DNA of 64,000 bases. It comes from Streptomyces alfalfae. GTDB taxonomy: Bacteria; Actinomycetota; Actinomycetes; Streptomycetales; Streptomycetaceae. A program made the position numbers and the translations under genes. Position 1 is the first letter of the stretch. Every line of letters starts with the position of its first letter. The stretch is from contig NZ_QEXM01000043.1 in assembly GCF_004127445.1 (NCBI RefSeq), positions 620,001 to 684,000 of the forward strand, written 5' to 3'. Below the pieces are notes generated by a model. It was not told the origin of the DNA, made no database searches, and worked only from the letters and a program-made list of their open reading frames with translations. Of the stretch, positions 35,668-43,944 are shown in pieces.

Positions 35668-37121
35668 TGGGCCTCCTCAACCTGATGGTCGTCGATGAGG
35701 GCGCGAGCGGCCGTGGCGTCCGCGACGGGCACGACGAGAGTGGTGACAGGGCGCATGGCGCCCAGGCGGGCAGGCACCTCGACGGGCTCCCGGAAGTGGA
35801 ACGCGAGGGCGCCCGGCCCCCGGCCCGGCACCCGGAAGAAGTCCTCGGCCCGCCGGTCGCCGGACCGTTCGGCATCCTGGACCCGGTCGATGGCCGTGAG
35901 GGGAACGCGCGCGCTGTGGTGCAGGCCCCACCGCAGGACGATGTCCTCCCGGCCCAGGGTGTGCGGCCGGACCCTGCCCGCCGTGGCGAAGGCGGCGGCG
36001 GCCGCCGCCGCGTACAGCAGGACGACGGTGCCCGCGATGGGCAGCGGGCTCACGCCCGCCCGAGTGATCAGCGTGACGCCGCCCGCGGCGAGCAGGGCCG
36101 CGAGCACGCCCGGACGCCACGCGAAACCGACGCGGCCGAGCAGCCTGTCACCGGGCCGGGCCTGGGTGCGGAAGGTGACGGCGCGGGCGAGGATTCCCCA
36201 TACGGAGATCTCGTGGCGCACCATTTCCGCGATCGGCGGCGGCAGCAGGGAGAAGAACGCCTCGCCGAGGGCCTCCCGCCGGCCTTGGCCGGTGCGGCGG
36301 AGCTTGCGGTACTGGCTGATGAACGCGGCGCCGAAGACCAGTCCCAGAACGGACAGGGTGCCTTCGGTGACGACGAGGATTCCGGCGGCGACGCGCCAGT
36401 CCAGCAGCCCGGTCGTCACCAGCAGGATCTCGATCACCAGGACGAGGAGCCCGGCCCACCGCAGCCGGCGCAGCCACGTGGGCACCTGGCCGGGCCTCGG
36501 GGCTGCCGGGGGCCCGGCCGGCTCCGCCGCGGCGGGCAGCGTGCCCTCCATGGCCCGGCGGATGGAGGTCAGCGCGGCGGGGGCGTCCGTCGCGTGGATG
36601 CGGATCTCCCGGATCTCCCCGACGGTCTTGCCCGCTTCGAGCCGGGCGGCCTCACGGAGTTTCAGCACCAGGTTGGTGGTGGACATGACCGGGACGGACA
36701 ACACGCCGTCGTTGACCGCGGCCGTCCGCTGCTGGTCGGAGAAGACCCGTCGCTGCGACACCTCGCTGATCAGGTCCAGCGGCACGCGCGCGTGGAAGGA
36801 GGCGCCGTAGGAGACCGTGAGCGCCTCGCCGGCCAGCCGGTGCGGGTAGGCGCTCAGCGCCACCGCGAAGCCCGTCATCAGGTAGGACGCGATGAGCGCG
36901 GCGACCAGGGCCACCAGCCGGGCCCACGTGGAGGACAGCATCAGATCGACCAGGACGATCTCCACGACGGAGAGGAACACGATCACACCCACGCCGACGG
37001 CGCTGCCATCTTGGCTGGGAATCGTCGTTCCACCGCCACGCTTGCCGAGAGCCGCCAGCGGCGCCCGCGCCGCGGCGCCGATGCTCGCCCCTCCTCCGGT
37101 GATCAACTTCGCGTCGCTCAT
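35664..37121 (-). CDS. Membrane protein of unknown function inside the operon
   Basis: A 485-residue protein. After a Gly/Ala-rich start come hydrophobic pairs near residues 45-90 (VGVGVIVFLSVVEIVLVDLMLSSTWARLVALVAALIASYLMTGFAVAL), about 230-285 and about 355-395. Between them are soluble modules with PH-like strands (SVLSVPVMSTTNLVLKLREAARLEAGKTVGEIREIRIHA; TLGREDIVLRWGLHHSARVPLTAIDRVQ). A second copy-like module closes the protein (FHFREPVEVPARLGAMRPVTTLVVPVADATAARALID). No transporter signature is evident. It overlaps both neighbours by 4 bases, so it is translated with the pathway. It could be for self-protection, export or membrane docking. Confidence 0.75.
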   Translation of the reverse strand: MSDAKLITGGGASIGAAARAPLAALGKRGGGTTIPSQDGSAVGVGVIVFLSVVEIVLVDLMLSSTWARLVALVAALIASYLMTGFAVALSAYPHRLAGEALTVSYGASFHARVPLDLISEVSQRRVFSDQQRTAAVNDGVLSVPVMSTTNLVLKLREAARLEAGKTVGEIREIRIHATDAPAALTSIRRAMEGTLPAAAEPAGPPAAPRPGQVPTWLRRLRWAGLLVLVIEILLVTTGLLDWRVAAGILVVTEGTLSVLGLVFGAAFISQYRKLRRTGQGRREALGEAFFSLLPPPIAEMVRHEISVWGILARAVTFRTQARPGDRLLGRVGFAWRPGVLAALLAAGGVTLITRAGVSPLPIAGTVVLLYAAAAAAAFATAGRVRPHTLGREDIVLRWGLHHSARVPLTAIDRVQDAERSGDRRAEDFFRVPGRGPGALAFHFREPVEVPARLGAMRPVTTLVVPVADATAARALIDDHQVEEAQ

Positions 37122-38125
37122 GGTGTTTCCTCCATCTGAGGCTCCGCCGCCGCCCGGCACGCCGCGGTGACCTCCAGCAGGTCCCGCAGGGCTTCCACCG
37201 GGCCTTCCGCCACGAGCACACCGGGGTTGAGCACGACCTCGTCGATGCCAACGGCCCAGTACCTGCTGACATTTGAAGCGATTTCGTCAGCTGTACCCAC
37301 AAGTACCACACCGTGATCAACGAGATTCCGCGCGATGTCCTGATCGCTTCCGCTCAGTGACACCCCCGCCGCGGTGAGTGCCCGCCGGTAGTGCGGGCCG
37401 CTCAGATGGTTCCCGACGGCGAGCCGTACGGCGCCCAGGACGTCGCGGCCGGGCCGCCGCACGACGACGTGCACGACGCTGACCACGCGCGGCCGCCGCT
37501 CCCCGCCGCCGAGCACCGGCAGGAGCCGCTCCCGGAGGTAGGCGGGCGGGGCCAGCCAGGTGAGCGCGACGTCCGCGTGGTCCGCCGCCAGTCGGGCCAT
37601 TCTCTCCCGCAGGACCCCGAGGCCCGTCTCCACCGGGGGGGCGTCACGCAGTGTGGGGTCGAGCCGGGCGCCGGCGGTGGCGTCCCCGTCCCGCACCTCA
37701 CCCCGCGCGCCCTTGAGCAGCCGGGAGACCGTGGTGATGTACTCGCGCGAGACCCCCAGCGGGCTGTCGTAGGGCGCGCCGTTCAGCGCCCGCTGGAACG
37801 CCGGGCTGCCGGCGCCGAAGACGGCGGTGAGCGGTTTGCCGGACAGCGCGGCCAGCGACCGCGCCGCGACCGCCGCCTGGTACGGGTGGGTCAGCGGCAT
37901 GAGGGAGACACCCACGCCCAGGGCCGGGCTGATGCCCTGCCCGAGCAGATAGGCGAGCGTCTGCTGCGTGTCCAGGTTGAGCGACTGGCCCATCCAGAGC
38001 CGGTCCGCGCTCTTGGCCGCGAGTCTGGCGAAGGGCGCGAGCTGCCGCGGATCGCGGGGCTGGAGCGGGTAGTAGACACCCACCCGCCGCCCGCTCTCGC
38101 GCGGCCCGCCGACCGGATCAGCCAT
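37118..38125 (-). CDS. Luciferase-like (LLM) oxidoreductase, candidate F420H2-dependent dehydroamino-acid reductase
   Basis: A 335-residue TIM-barrel protein of the bacterial luciferase/F420-dependent family (VGVYYPLQPRDPRQLAPFARLAAKSADRLWMGQSLNLDTQQTLAYLLGQ; GVGVSLMPLTHPYQAAVAARSLAALSGKPLTAVFGAGS; GTADEIASNVSRYWAVGIDEVVLNPG). In the class V lanthipeptide lexapeptide, the F420H2-dependent LLM enzyme LxmJ reduces dehydroalanine to D-alanine. In this setting the same role on Dha/Dhb is the best guess, but oxidation of another part of the product cannot be excluded. It overlaps its neighbours on both sides. Confidence 0.85.
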   Translation of the reverse strand: MADPVGGPRESGRRVGVYYPLQPRDPRQLAPFARLAAKSADRLWMGQSLNLDTQQTLAYLLGQGISPALGVGVSLMPLTHPYQAAVAARSLAALSGKPLTAVFGAGSPAFQRALNGAPYDSPLGVSREYITTVSRLLKGARGEVRDGDATAGARLDPTLRDAPPVETGLGVLRERMARLAADHADVALTWLAPPAYLRERLLPVLGGGERRPRVVSVVHVVVRRPGRDVLGAVRLAVGNHLSGPHYRRALTAAGVSLSGSDQDIARNLVDHGVVLVGTADEIASNVSRYWAVGIDEVVLNPGVLVAEGPVEALRDLLEVTAACRAAAEPQMEETP

Positions 38126-38981
38126 GGACCAGGGCCCCCGACTTCTTGCGCTCCGCCTCCGCCGCCTGAAGGCGGGCCATCCGCATCCCCACGGCGTCGC
38201 CGCACCGGGCCATGGCCTCGTCGCCCAGGTCGTCGCTCGGGGGCTGTTCGAGGACGAAGTGCCCGTAGGCGTCCCGCCCTTGGACCAGCAGCGCCGAGTC
38301 CTCGCCGCCGCTGGGGCGCACCGAAGGCGCCAGGTAGTCGATGGCGAAGGCCACCCGGGTGTCCTTGGTCCTGTTCAGACCCGAACCGTGCACCACGAGC
38401 ATGTTGTGCAGCGAGCACTGCCCCGGCCGCAGCACCACGTCGTGCCGGACGAAGTCGTGCTCGTCGAAGGCGGCTTCGTCGCCGCGCATCATGCCTCGCA
38501 GGCCCGGCGTCCTGCGGTGGGTGCGGATGCCGTCCCGGTGTGTCGCCGCGGCGAAGCGCAGCGTGCCGTTCTCCACCGACGTGGGCGTCAGGGCGAGCCA
38601 GACCCGGAACGCCGCCAGGCGGCCTTCGGAGTCCAGGTCGTAGGTGAGGGCGTCCTGGTGCCAGGCCAGGTCGGTCTTGCCGCCCGGCTCCTTGACGAAG
38701 ATCTGGGTCCCCCACACCAGGATGTCGGGGCCGAGCATGCTCTCGGCGATCTCCAGCAGCTCCGGCCGCCGCACCAGGCGGTGGGCCCACTCCGCCATCA
38801 GGTGCACCTTGGGCCCGAAGGCGAGCGCGGCGCGCGCACCGCCCTGCCGGTGGCAGTCGGCCAGGTGTGTGAGCACGGTGTCCCGCAGCTCCGCGGCGCG
38901 GTCCTGTGTGAGCGCGTCCACGGGGAAGACGAACCCGTCCTCCTCGAACCCCTTCACCTGGGACTGTGTCAACTTCGGCAT
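38118..38981 (-). CDS. Phytanoyl-CoA dioxygenase-family Fe(II)/2-oxoglutarate oxygenase
   Basis: A 287-residue PhyH-type protein. The iron triad is visible as WHQDAL (His108, Asp110) and VVHGSG (His198), with Arg209 in TRVAFAIDYLAP as the likely 2-oxoglutarate ligand. An Asp, rather than the Ala or Gly of SyrB2-type halogenases, argues for hydroxylation. In thioamitides a 2OG oxygenase hydroxylates the penultimate His. The precursor here also has His before the terminal Cys, so His48 is a candidate substrate; the P450 or sugar moieties are alternatives. Confidence 0.9.
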   Translation of the reverse strand: MPKLTQSQVKGFEEDGFVFPVDALTQDRAAELRDTVLTHLADCHRQGGARAALAFGPKVHLMAEWAHRLVRRPELLEIAESMLGPDILVWGTQIFVKEPGGKTDLAWHQDALTYDLDSEGRLAAFRVWLALTPTSVENGTLRFAAATHRDGIRTHRRTPGLRGMMRGDEAAFDEHDFVRHDVVLRPGQCSLHNMLVVHGSGLNRTKDTRVAFAIDYLAPSVRPSGGEDSALLVQGRDAYGHFVLEQPPSDDLGDEAMARCGDAVGMRMARLQAAEAERKKSGALVHG

Positions 38982-38985
38982 TGCC

Positions 38986-40113
38986 TCACCTCTCGCCGGT
39001 CGTGCGCAGCAGCTCCGCGGCGGCCCGGTCGGGGGGCTGCGCCGCGTCGTTCTCGTCCCGCAGGACCGCCGCCGCCTTCGCGTAGCCGGGGTCGCCGAGG
39101 ACCTCCTCGACGGCCCGGCCGAGTTCTCCGCCGCCCGCGAGGGCCGTCGGCACGGGGACCATCCGTCCCGCCCCCACCGCTTCGAGCCGCCGGGCGTTGT
39201 CCGTCTGGTCCAGCACCGAGGGGCAGACCACCTGCGGCACGCCGCTCGCGAGCGCGGCCATCATGGTGCCCGATCCGCCGTGGTGGACGATCAGGTCGCA
39301 GCTCCGCGCGGCCAGCCCCACGGGCAGCCACCGCACCGCTCTGGCCCGCTTCGCGAGGTCCTCGGGCACGGTTCCCGGGCGGGCCGCGACCACGACCTCC
39401 ACGTCCGGTCCCGCCGTCGCGTCGAGGGTCTGCTCCAGCAGCCGGTGCGCGTCGGGGGCCTGCGACACGATCGTGCCCAGCGTGATCAGCACCCGCCGTG
39501 GCCGGTCCCTGTCCGTGAGCCAGGCGGGCACCGCCGAGGGGCCGTTGTAGGGGACGTACCGGGTGCGGATGCCCGAGGGCGCCGCCGGGTCCTGGAAGCC
39601 GGGCGGGCAGGGGTCGATCACCGTGCTCGCCACCGGTCCCATTCCCGGCCACTGGGTGTGCCGTGCGCCGAAGACATGCTGCGCGGCGCTCGCCCGGGGC
39701 CGCGTCGGCAGGAACCCGCCGATCCAGTGCTCCGCGTGGGGCAGACCGTGGTCGGCGGCGGCACGGCGCCCGGCGAAGTCCATCGGGTCGGAGATCACCA
39801 GGTGCGGCCGCCAGCCGCCGACGATCCTGTCGACATCGCCCGCCATGGCGTCGGCGATGCGCGCGAGCCGCCGGTACGTCCCGGTGGTGTGGTCGTCGTC
39901 GATGTCGTCACGGGCGTCGAGCGCCTGCTCCTCCGCCGCCGGAGCGGTGGCGACGGCGGGCAGCCCGGCCTGGAGGACCGTGCTCACGAAGAACGCCGGC
40001 ACCACCACGCGTACGTCGTGCCCGGCACTCCGCAGGGCCCACAGCACCGGCACCAGGGGGAAGAAGTGGCCGATGGCCGGGCTGGGCGTGGCCATGATCC
40101 GCATGGGCTTCAC
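38986..40113 (-). CDS. GT1-family glycosyltransferase
   Basis: A 375-residue GT-B enzyme of the antibiotic glycosyltransferase type (MRIMATPSPAIGHFFPLVPVLWALRSAGHDVRVV at the N-terminus). The C-terminal nucleotide-sugar signature is VRWLPVGLAARSCDLIVHHGGSGTMMAALASGVPQVVCPSVLDQTDNARRLEAVGAG, including the HHGGSGT loop. It is the only glycosyltransferase in the operon, so a monosaccharide is expected. The donor should be the dTDP-6-deoxyhexose made by rfbABCD. The acceptor may be Tyr43 of the precursor (cf. the O-glycosylated Tyr of cacaoidin), a Ser/Thr, or an aromatic hydroxyl. Confidence 0.93.
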   Translation of the reverse strand: MKPMRIMATPSPAIGHFFPLVPVLWALRSAGHDVRVVVPAFFVSTVLQAGLPAVATAPAAEEQALDARDDIDDDHTTGTYRRLARIADAMAGDVDRIVGGWRPHLVISDPMDFAGRRAAADHGLPHAEHWIGGFLPTRPRASAAQHVFGARHTQWPGMGPVASTVIDPCPPGFQDPAAPSGIRTRYVPYNGPSAVPAWLTDRDRPRRVLITLGTIVSQAPDAHRLLEQTLDATAGPDVEVVVAARPGTVPEDLAKRARAVRWLPVGLAARSCDLIVHHGGSGTMMAALASGVPQVVCPSVLDQTDNARRLEAVGAGRMVPVPTALAGGGELGRAVEEVLGDPGYAKAAAVLRDENDAAQPPDRAAAELLRTTGER

Positions 40114-40643
40114 GAGCGCTCCTCCAGTACGTCGGCCCTGCCGGAGACCTCGCGCAGCCGTCGCTCGAAGACGTCCAGCGGCTCCAGCCCCATGCGCGCG
40201 CGGCGTTCGTCGAGCGTCTCGGGGTCCTCCACCGGAAGCAGCCGGTACTGCCCGTGCTCGTTGCGCTCGTACTGGGTCCCGTACCGCAGCGGGACCCGGG
40301 CGTGCAGATGGATGCGGTCGGTCAGGTACGCGACGTGCGCCGCGTCCGCGTCCCCGGCGTCGACGGCCTCGATGAGGCAGCCGAGCGCGAAGCGCTGGAG
40401 CTTCCGGTCCTGCGAGGCGTGCTGCACGACGAGCATGGCGTCGGCGGAGCCCTGCTCACCGACGAGGGTGTGGCCCGGCCAGCCGCGGTCGTGCAGGACG
40501 TCCCACAGGAAGCGCTCGTTCTCGGCGGCGACCCGCATCCAGCGGTCGACGTCCTCGGCGGTCTTGCCGGGCACCTTGGCCAGCTCCTGGTCGCGCACGG
40601 CGCACTGCCGCAGCCGGGCCGCGAGGACGGGGTCGGTGGTCAC
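40110..40643 (-). CDS. DUF6624-like protein
   Basis: A 177-residue protein from the GTG at 40643, overlapping the methyltransferase stop (GTGA). It resembles the DUF6624 group: RDQELAKVPGKTAEDVDRWMRVAAENERFLWDVLHDRGWPGHTLVGEQGSADAMLVVQHASQDRKLQRFALGCLIEAVDAGDADAAHVAYLTDRIHL contains repeated short helices, and a conserved QHASQD lies between two of them. The C-terminal half, YGTQYERNEHGQYRLLPVEDPETLDERRARMGLEPL, is typical. Function of the family is unknown. Tight coupling to the pathway genes suggests a real role, perhaps chaperone-like. Confidence 0.75.
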   Translation of the reverse strand: MTTDPVLAARLRQCAVRDQELAKVPGKTAEDVDRWMRVAAENERFLWDVLHDRGWPGHTLVGEQGSADAMLVVQHASQDRKLQRFALGCLIEAVDAGDADAAHVAYLTDRIHLHARVPLRYGTQYERNEHGQYRLLPVEDPETLDERRARMGLEPLDVFERRLREVSGRADVLEERS

Positions 40644-41473
40644 GTGACTCGTTCGGCGACGAGGAACTCCCGCATGGTGGCGGGTGACTGGCCCTCCGCG
40701 CCGGCTTCCGGGTCGCGGTGCGCGGCGACCACGGAGAGGCCGTGCCGGGCCAGTTCCTCCTTGACGCGTTCGGTGCTGTCGATCCAGAACCTGAATCCGG
40801 TCAGCTGGCGCGTGGTGCGGCACTCCTTGTCCGTCAACTCGGCGCTCATGTTGGTGAACTGGGTGCGCAGGCCGGGCCTGCGCAGCGTGCCGACCAGCAC
40901 GAAGCCGGTGCGTTCGCGCAGCCGGATCGGCACCGTGAACACCTTCTCGGACTCCTGCTCGTCCGGCTGGGCCGGTGCGTGGTCGAACAGCAGCCGGCCG
41001 CCCGGCGCGAGATGCCGGGTCACCGTGTCCAGGAGGGCGGTGCGCGCGTCGCCGTCGAACAGCGTCACGCTCAGGCCGCCGATCACCACGGCGTCGAAGG
41101 CCCGACCGAGGTCGAGGGTGGTGACGTCGGCGCGCACGAAGGCCATCCGGTCCGTCACACCGAACTCCGCGGCCCGCTTCTGGGCCGCCGCCAGCTGTAT
41201 GGGCGAGATGTCGACGGCGGTGACCTCGTGGCCCGCCCGCGCGAGTTCGACCGCCGACCGGCCGCCGCCGCAGCAGAGGTCGAGCACCCTGCCCGGGCCC
41301 GCGGGCGCCGCCTGCTCGGCGAACCACGCGTTGTCGTGTCCGGCCTGGTTGACGATCTTCGTGTAGAACATCCCCAGAAGCCCGTCGAAGGGCTCGACGA
41401 GTTCCGTGTTCGGCAGGTCGAGCGCGCCGATCCCGGCGAACGGACCGAAGAGGTGCTGGGCGATATCCGCCAT
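40640..41473 (-). CDS. Class I SAM-dependent methyltransferase
   Basis: A 277-residue methyltransferase: GPGRVLDLCCGGGRSAVELARAGHEVTAVDISPIQLAAAQKRA is motif I plus the acidic loop, then DVTTLDLGRAFDAVVIGGLSVTLF and HLAPGGRLLFDHAP. ATG 41473 has AGGAG ten bases upstream; ATG 41497 is an alternative start inside the preceding gene's end. In thioamitides a methyltransferase dimethylates the ring His, and in class V peptides N-terminal dimethylation also occurs. Here the target may be His48, the N-terminus or a phenol. Confidence 0.9.
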   Translation of the reverse strand: MADIAQHLFGPFAGIGALDLPNTELVEPFDGLLGMFYTKIVNQAGHDNAWFAEQAAPAGPGRVLDLCCGGGRSAVELARAGHEVTAVDISPIQLAAAQKRAAEFGVTDRMAFVRADVTTLDLGRAFDAVVIGGLSVTLFDGDARTALLDTVTRHLAPGGRLLFDHAPAQPDEQESEKVFTVPIRLRERTGFVLVGTLRRPGLRTQFTNMSAELTDKECRTTRQLTGFRFWIDSTERVKEELARHGLSVVAAHRDPEAGAEGQSPATMREFLVAERVT

Positions 41474-41486
41474 GTCTTTCTGACTC

Positions 41487-42554
41487 CTAGAAGGCATAGG
41501 TGACTCCGCCGGTCGTGTGCGGATCGAGGCCGCCGAGAACGAAGGGGCCGACGTCGGTCCCCCGGAAGGGTGTGTGCACGGGCATCTGGAGGCGCCCGGA
41601 CACGAGGTCGTCCACCGCGGCCGCGAGGTCCTCGCGACCGCCCCGGCGCTGACCGGCGAAGGAGGCGTTCTTCGCCACGAGGCTCGCCGCGGCCGGGGCC
41701 CAGTCCGCGGCGGCGTCCTCGGCCGCGGGGTCGTGCCCGGCGACGTACCTGCCGGAGAACCCCAGCAGCTTCGCGGCGAGCCGGAAGTGGCTCCGCCACG
41801 CCGGGTCGAGGATGACGTCGAAGCCCCGCAGGGACTTCGCGAGCGCGGTGAGTTCCGCCCAGTCCCCCGGCTCGGCGGCGGAGAACGACCGGGTGACGCC
41901 GAGCTTGGTCAGCAGGGGGGCCGCGGCGCCGTCGTGCGACACGGCGTAGACCTCGCCGCCCGCGAGCCTCGCCGCCTGGACGGCGGCCAGCGACGTCGTC
42001 GAACCGGCGGCGGTGACCAGCACCGAGTCGCCCCGCGCGACAGCGGCACGCCGCACCATGGCGTACGCGGTCGCGCCCGCGGTCGGCAGGCACGCCGCCT
42101 CGGCGTCACCCGCGTCGGGCGGCAGGCGCAGCAGCCCGGCGTGGTGGACGCGCTGCACCTGGCGCGAGGCCCGGTCCGGGTTCTCCAGGGCCGACACGGC
42201 GTCGGGCCGTACCGGCGGCCACGTCAGCACCGGTACCACCCGGTCGCCCGGCGCCAGCGTGGTGACGGCGGATCCGACCGCGAGGACCTCGGCGACGAAG
42301 TCCGTGCCGAACTCCACCCACCGTGACGGGGCGCGGCCGGACTCCGGCCTCCCGGGCACGCTCCCGCCGAGCGAGAAGGAGCGCACGCCGATGAGCACGT
42401 ACGCGCGGTTGTGGTCCGCGGCCGGGTCGAACGCGGTGTCGGCGCGTTCGACCACGCCGAACCGCACGCGTTCGCCGCGTACCTCGATGTCGGCCACCTG
42501 CGCGCAGTCGGCGGGCGGCTCACTGGTTCCGCCTCCGGCCACCAGGACTCTCAA
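41487..42554 (-). CDS. MDR-superfamily (quinone-reductase-like) oxidoreductase
   Basis: A 355-residue medium-chain dehydrogenase/reductase starting at a TTG (42554) with AAGGAG 8 bases upstream. Visible are SRWVEFGTDFVAEVLAVGSAVTTLAPGDRVVPVLTW (GroES-like), AACLPTAGATAYAMVRRAAVARGDSVLVTAAGSTTSLAAVQAARLAGGEVYAVSH (Rossmann core with Ala-x-x-Ser-Thr-Thr in place of the usual Gly-rich loop), and a C-terminal PFVLGGLDPHTTGGVTYAF. The usual zinc ligands are not obvious. The role in the pathway is unclear; carbonyl or dehydroamino-acid reduction is possible. Confidence 0.85.
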   Translation of the reverse strand: MRVLVAGGGTSEPPADCAQVADIEVRGERVRFGVVERADTAFDPAADHNRAYVLIGVRSFSLGGSVPGRPESGRAPSRWVEFGTDFVAEVLAVGSAVTTLAPGDRVVPVLTWPPVRPDAVSALENPDRASRQVQRVHHAGLLRLPPDAGDAEAACLPTAGATAYAMVRRAAVARGDSVLVTAAGSTTSLAAVQAARLAGGEVYAVSHDGAAAPLLTKLGVTRSFSAAEPGDWAELTALAKSLRGFDVILDPAWRSHFRLAAKLLGFSGRYVAGHDPAAEDAAADWAPAAASLVAKNASFAGQRRGGREDLAAAVDDLVSGRLQMPVHTPFRGTDVGPFVLGGLDPHTTGGVTYAF

Positions 42555-42565
42555 TCTCGCTCTCC

Positions 42566-43492
42566 TTAGTACCAGCGCAGCACTGCGGCGCCTGCTGTCA
42601 TGCCGGCGCCGACAGCGACCAGCGCCACGAGGTCCCCTCGGCGGAAGGGCCGTTCGCGGTCGGCCATGGCGAGCGCGACCGGGACGGACGCGGATGCCGT
42701 GTTGCCGGTGACGGACCCGTAGGCCGGCACCTGGTCCTCGCCGAGACCCACGTGTTCGGCGAGCCTGCGCACCAGCCGCGGGTTGGCCTGGTGCACGATG
42801 ACGCGGTCCAGTTGGTCCAGCCGCGCCCCCGCCCGGTCCAGCGCGGCCTGGAGGATCTTGGGCCCCATGTCCATGACGACTCCGGAGACGCTCCGCCCGT
42901 CCATGGCGAACCAGCCCTCGCGGGGGACGGTGGCGTACATGGCCTGGGAGCCCTCCGCCCACAGCTCGACCGCGAGGATTCCGTATCCGGCGGGCACGGG
43001 GCCCAGTTGCACCGCTCCGGCGCCGTCACCGAACAGGGGCGCGGTACGCCGGTCGGTGGGGTCCACGACGTGGGTGAACGTGTCCGCGCCGATGACGAGC
43101 GGCGTCCGCACGTGCGCCGCGAGCGTCATGCCGTGGGCGCAGGACAGCGCGTAGATGAAGCCCGAGCAGGCGGCGTTCACGTCGAAGGCCGGTACGCCGG
43201 CCAGTCCGAGCCGCTCCTGGACGAAGCAGGCGGTGGCGGGCACCGGGCGGTCGGGGGTCACGGTGGCCACGACGATGAGGTCGGGGGTGACCGCGGCGCC
43301 CGTCAGCGCGCTCTCGGCGGCTGCCACGGCGAGCTCCGTGGCGGTCTGCCGCGGTGCCGCGTGGTGCCGCGCGTGCATGCCGATCCGGTCCTGTATCCAG
43401 GCCGGATCCGCTCCGCTGGCCTCCGCCACGCTGTCGTTGCCCACGGGGGCGCCGGGCAGGTGGAGGCCCAGTGAGACGATCCCCGTGGTCAT
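42566..43492 (-). CDS. KAS III-like enzyme (candidate aryl transferase)
   Basis: A 308-residue thiolase-fold protein with the full KAS III triad: Cys109 (NAACSGF), His234 (VIVHQANPRLV) and Asn264 (VTGNTASASV). Homologues in chlorothricin-, avilamycin- and polyketomycin-type clusters (ChlB3 and relatives) carry 6-MSA or orsellinate from an iterative PKS to an acceptor without condensation. With the PKS at 24314 and no thioesterase in the operon, that role fits well. A classical C-C condensation is not excluded because Asn is retained. The start at 43492 overlaps the SnoaL-like stop (ATGA). Confidence 0.88.
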   Translation of the reverse strand: MTTGIVSLGLHLPGAPVGNDSVAEASGADPAWIQDRIGMHARHHAAPRQTATELAVAAAESALTGAAVTPDLIVVATVTPDRPVPATACFVQERLGLAGVPAFDVNAACSGFIYALSCAHGMTLAAHVRTPLVIGADTFTHVVDPTDRRTAPLFGDGAGAVQLGPVPAGYGILAVELWAEGSQAMYATVPREGWFAMDGRSVSGVVMDMGPKILQAALDRAGARLDQLDRVIVHQANPRLVRRLAEHVGLGEDQVPAYGSVTGNTASASVPVALAMADRERPFRRGDLVALVAVGAGMTAGAAVLRWY

Positions 43493-43944
43493 TTCCACCA
43501 CCCCAGCTGCTGGCTCATGGCGGTGTTGTCGGCCTCGGACCACTCCTCGATGATCAGCCCGTCCTCCAGACGGGCGATGCTCAGCCCCCGGTGGCTGATG
43601 AGACGTACGTCCGGCACGTGCCGTTCGATCGCCTGGAGCACGGGGGTGAGGAGCTTGGTGTCGGAGATCCGGCCGGTCAGTTCCCAGCGGTAGGCCACCA
43701 TGTCCTGGCCGGAGACCAGGTGGGTGACCCGCATGCGGGGTTCGTCGAACAGGCCGCGGAACGCGGCGACCGTCTCGGTGAACGCCTGGCGGCCGCGCAG
43801 TCTGATCTCCGCGCGTTCGTCCAGCATCGTGTAGTCCGGGTGGATGAAGCGGGGCACGGCCTCGAAGTGCCCCTGCGTCCAGATCTCGTGCACCATGCCG
43901 GTGATGGTCTCGCCCGCCGCGTCGGTCGAGACGGCGGCGCTCAT
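43489..43944 (-). CDS. SnoaL-like protein (NTF2 fold)
   Basis: A 151-residue protein, small-polyketide-cyclase-like: VHEIWTQGHFEAVPRFIHPDYTMLDERAEIRLRGRQAFTETVAAFRGLFDEPRMRVTHLVSGQDMVAYRWELTGRIS, ending in IARLEDGLIIEEWSEADNTAMSQQLGWW. The DG-x-I-x-E-x-W signature is characteristic of SnoaL. Members act as cyclases, hydratases or hydroxylases. It lies between the GNAT and the KAS III-like gene with 4-base overlaps on both sides. Confidence 0.85.
   Translation of the reverse strand: MSAAVSTDAAGETITGMVHEIWTQGHFEAVPRFIHPDYTMLDERAEIRLRGRQAFTETVAAFRGLFDEPRMRVTHLVSGQDMVAYRWELTGRISDTKLLTPVLQAIERHVPDVRLISHRGLSIARLEDGLIIEEWSEADNTAMSQQLGWWK

Noticed and set aside
40640..42554. Daptide-type RiPP pathway, because an MDR dehydrogenase lies next to a methyltransferase
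   Set aside because: No aminotransferase is present and the core ends in His-Cys rather than a Thr that could be converted to a C-terminal amine.
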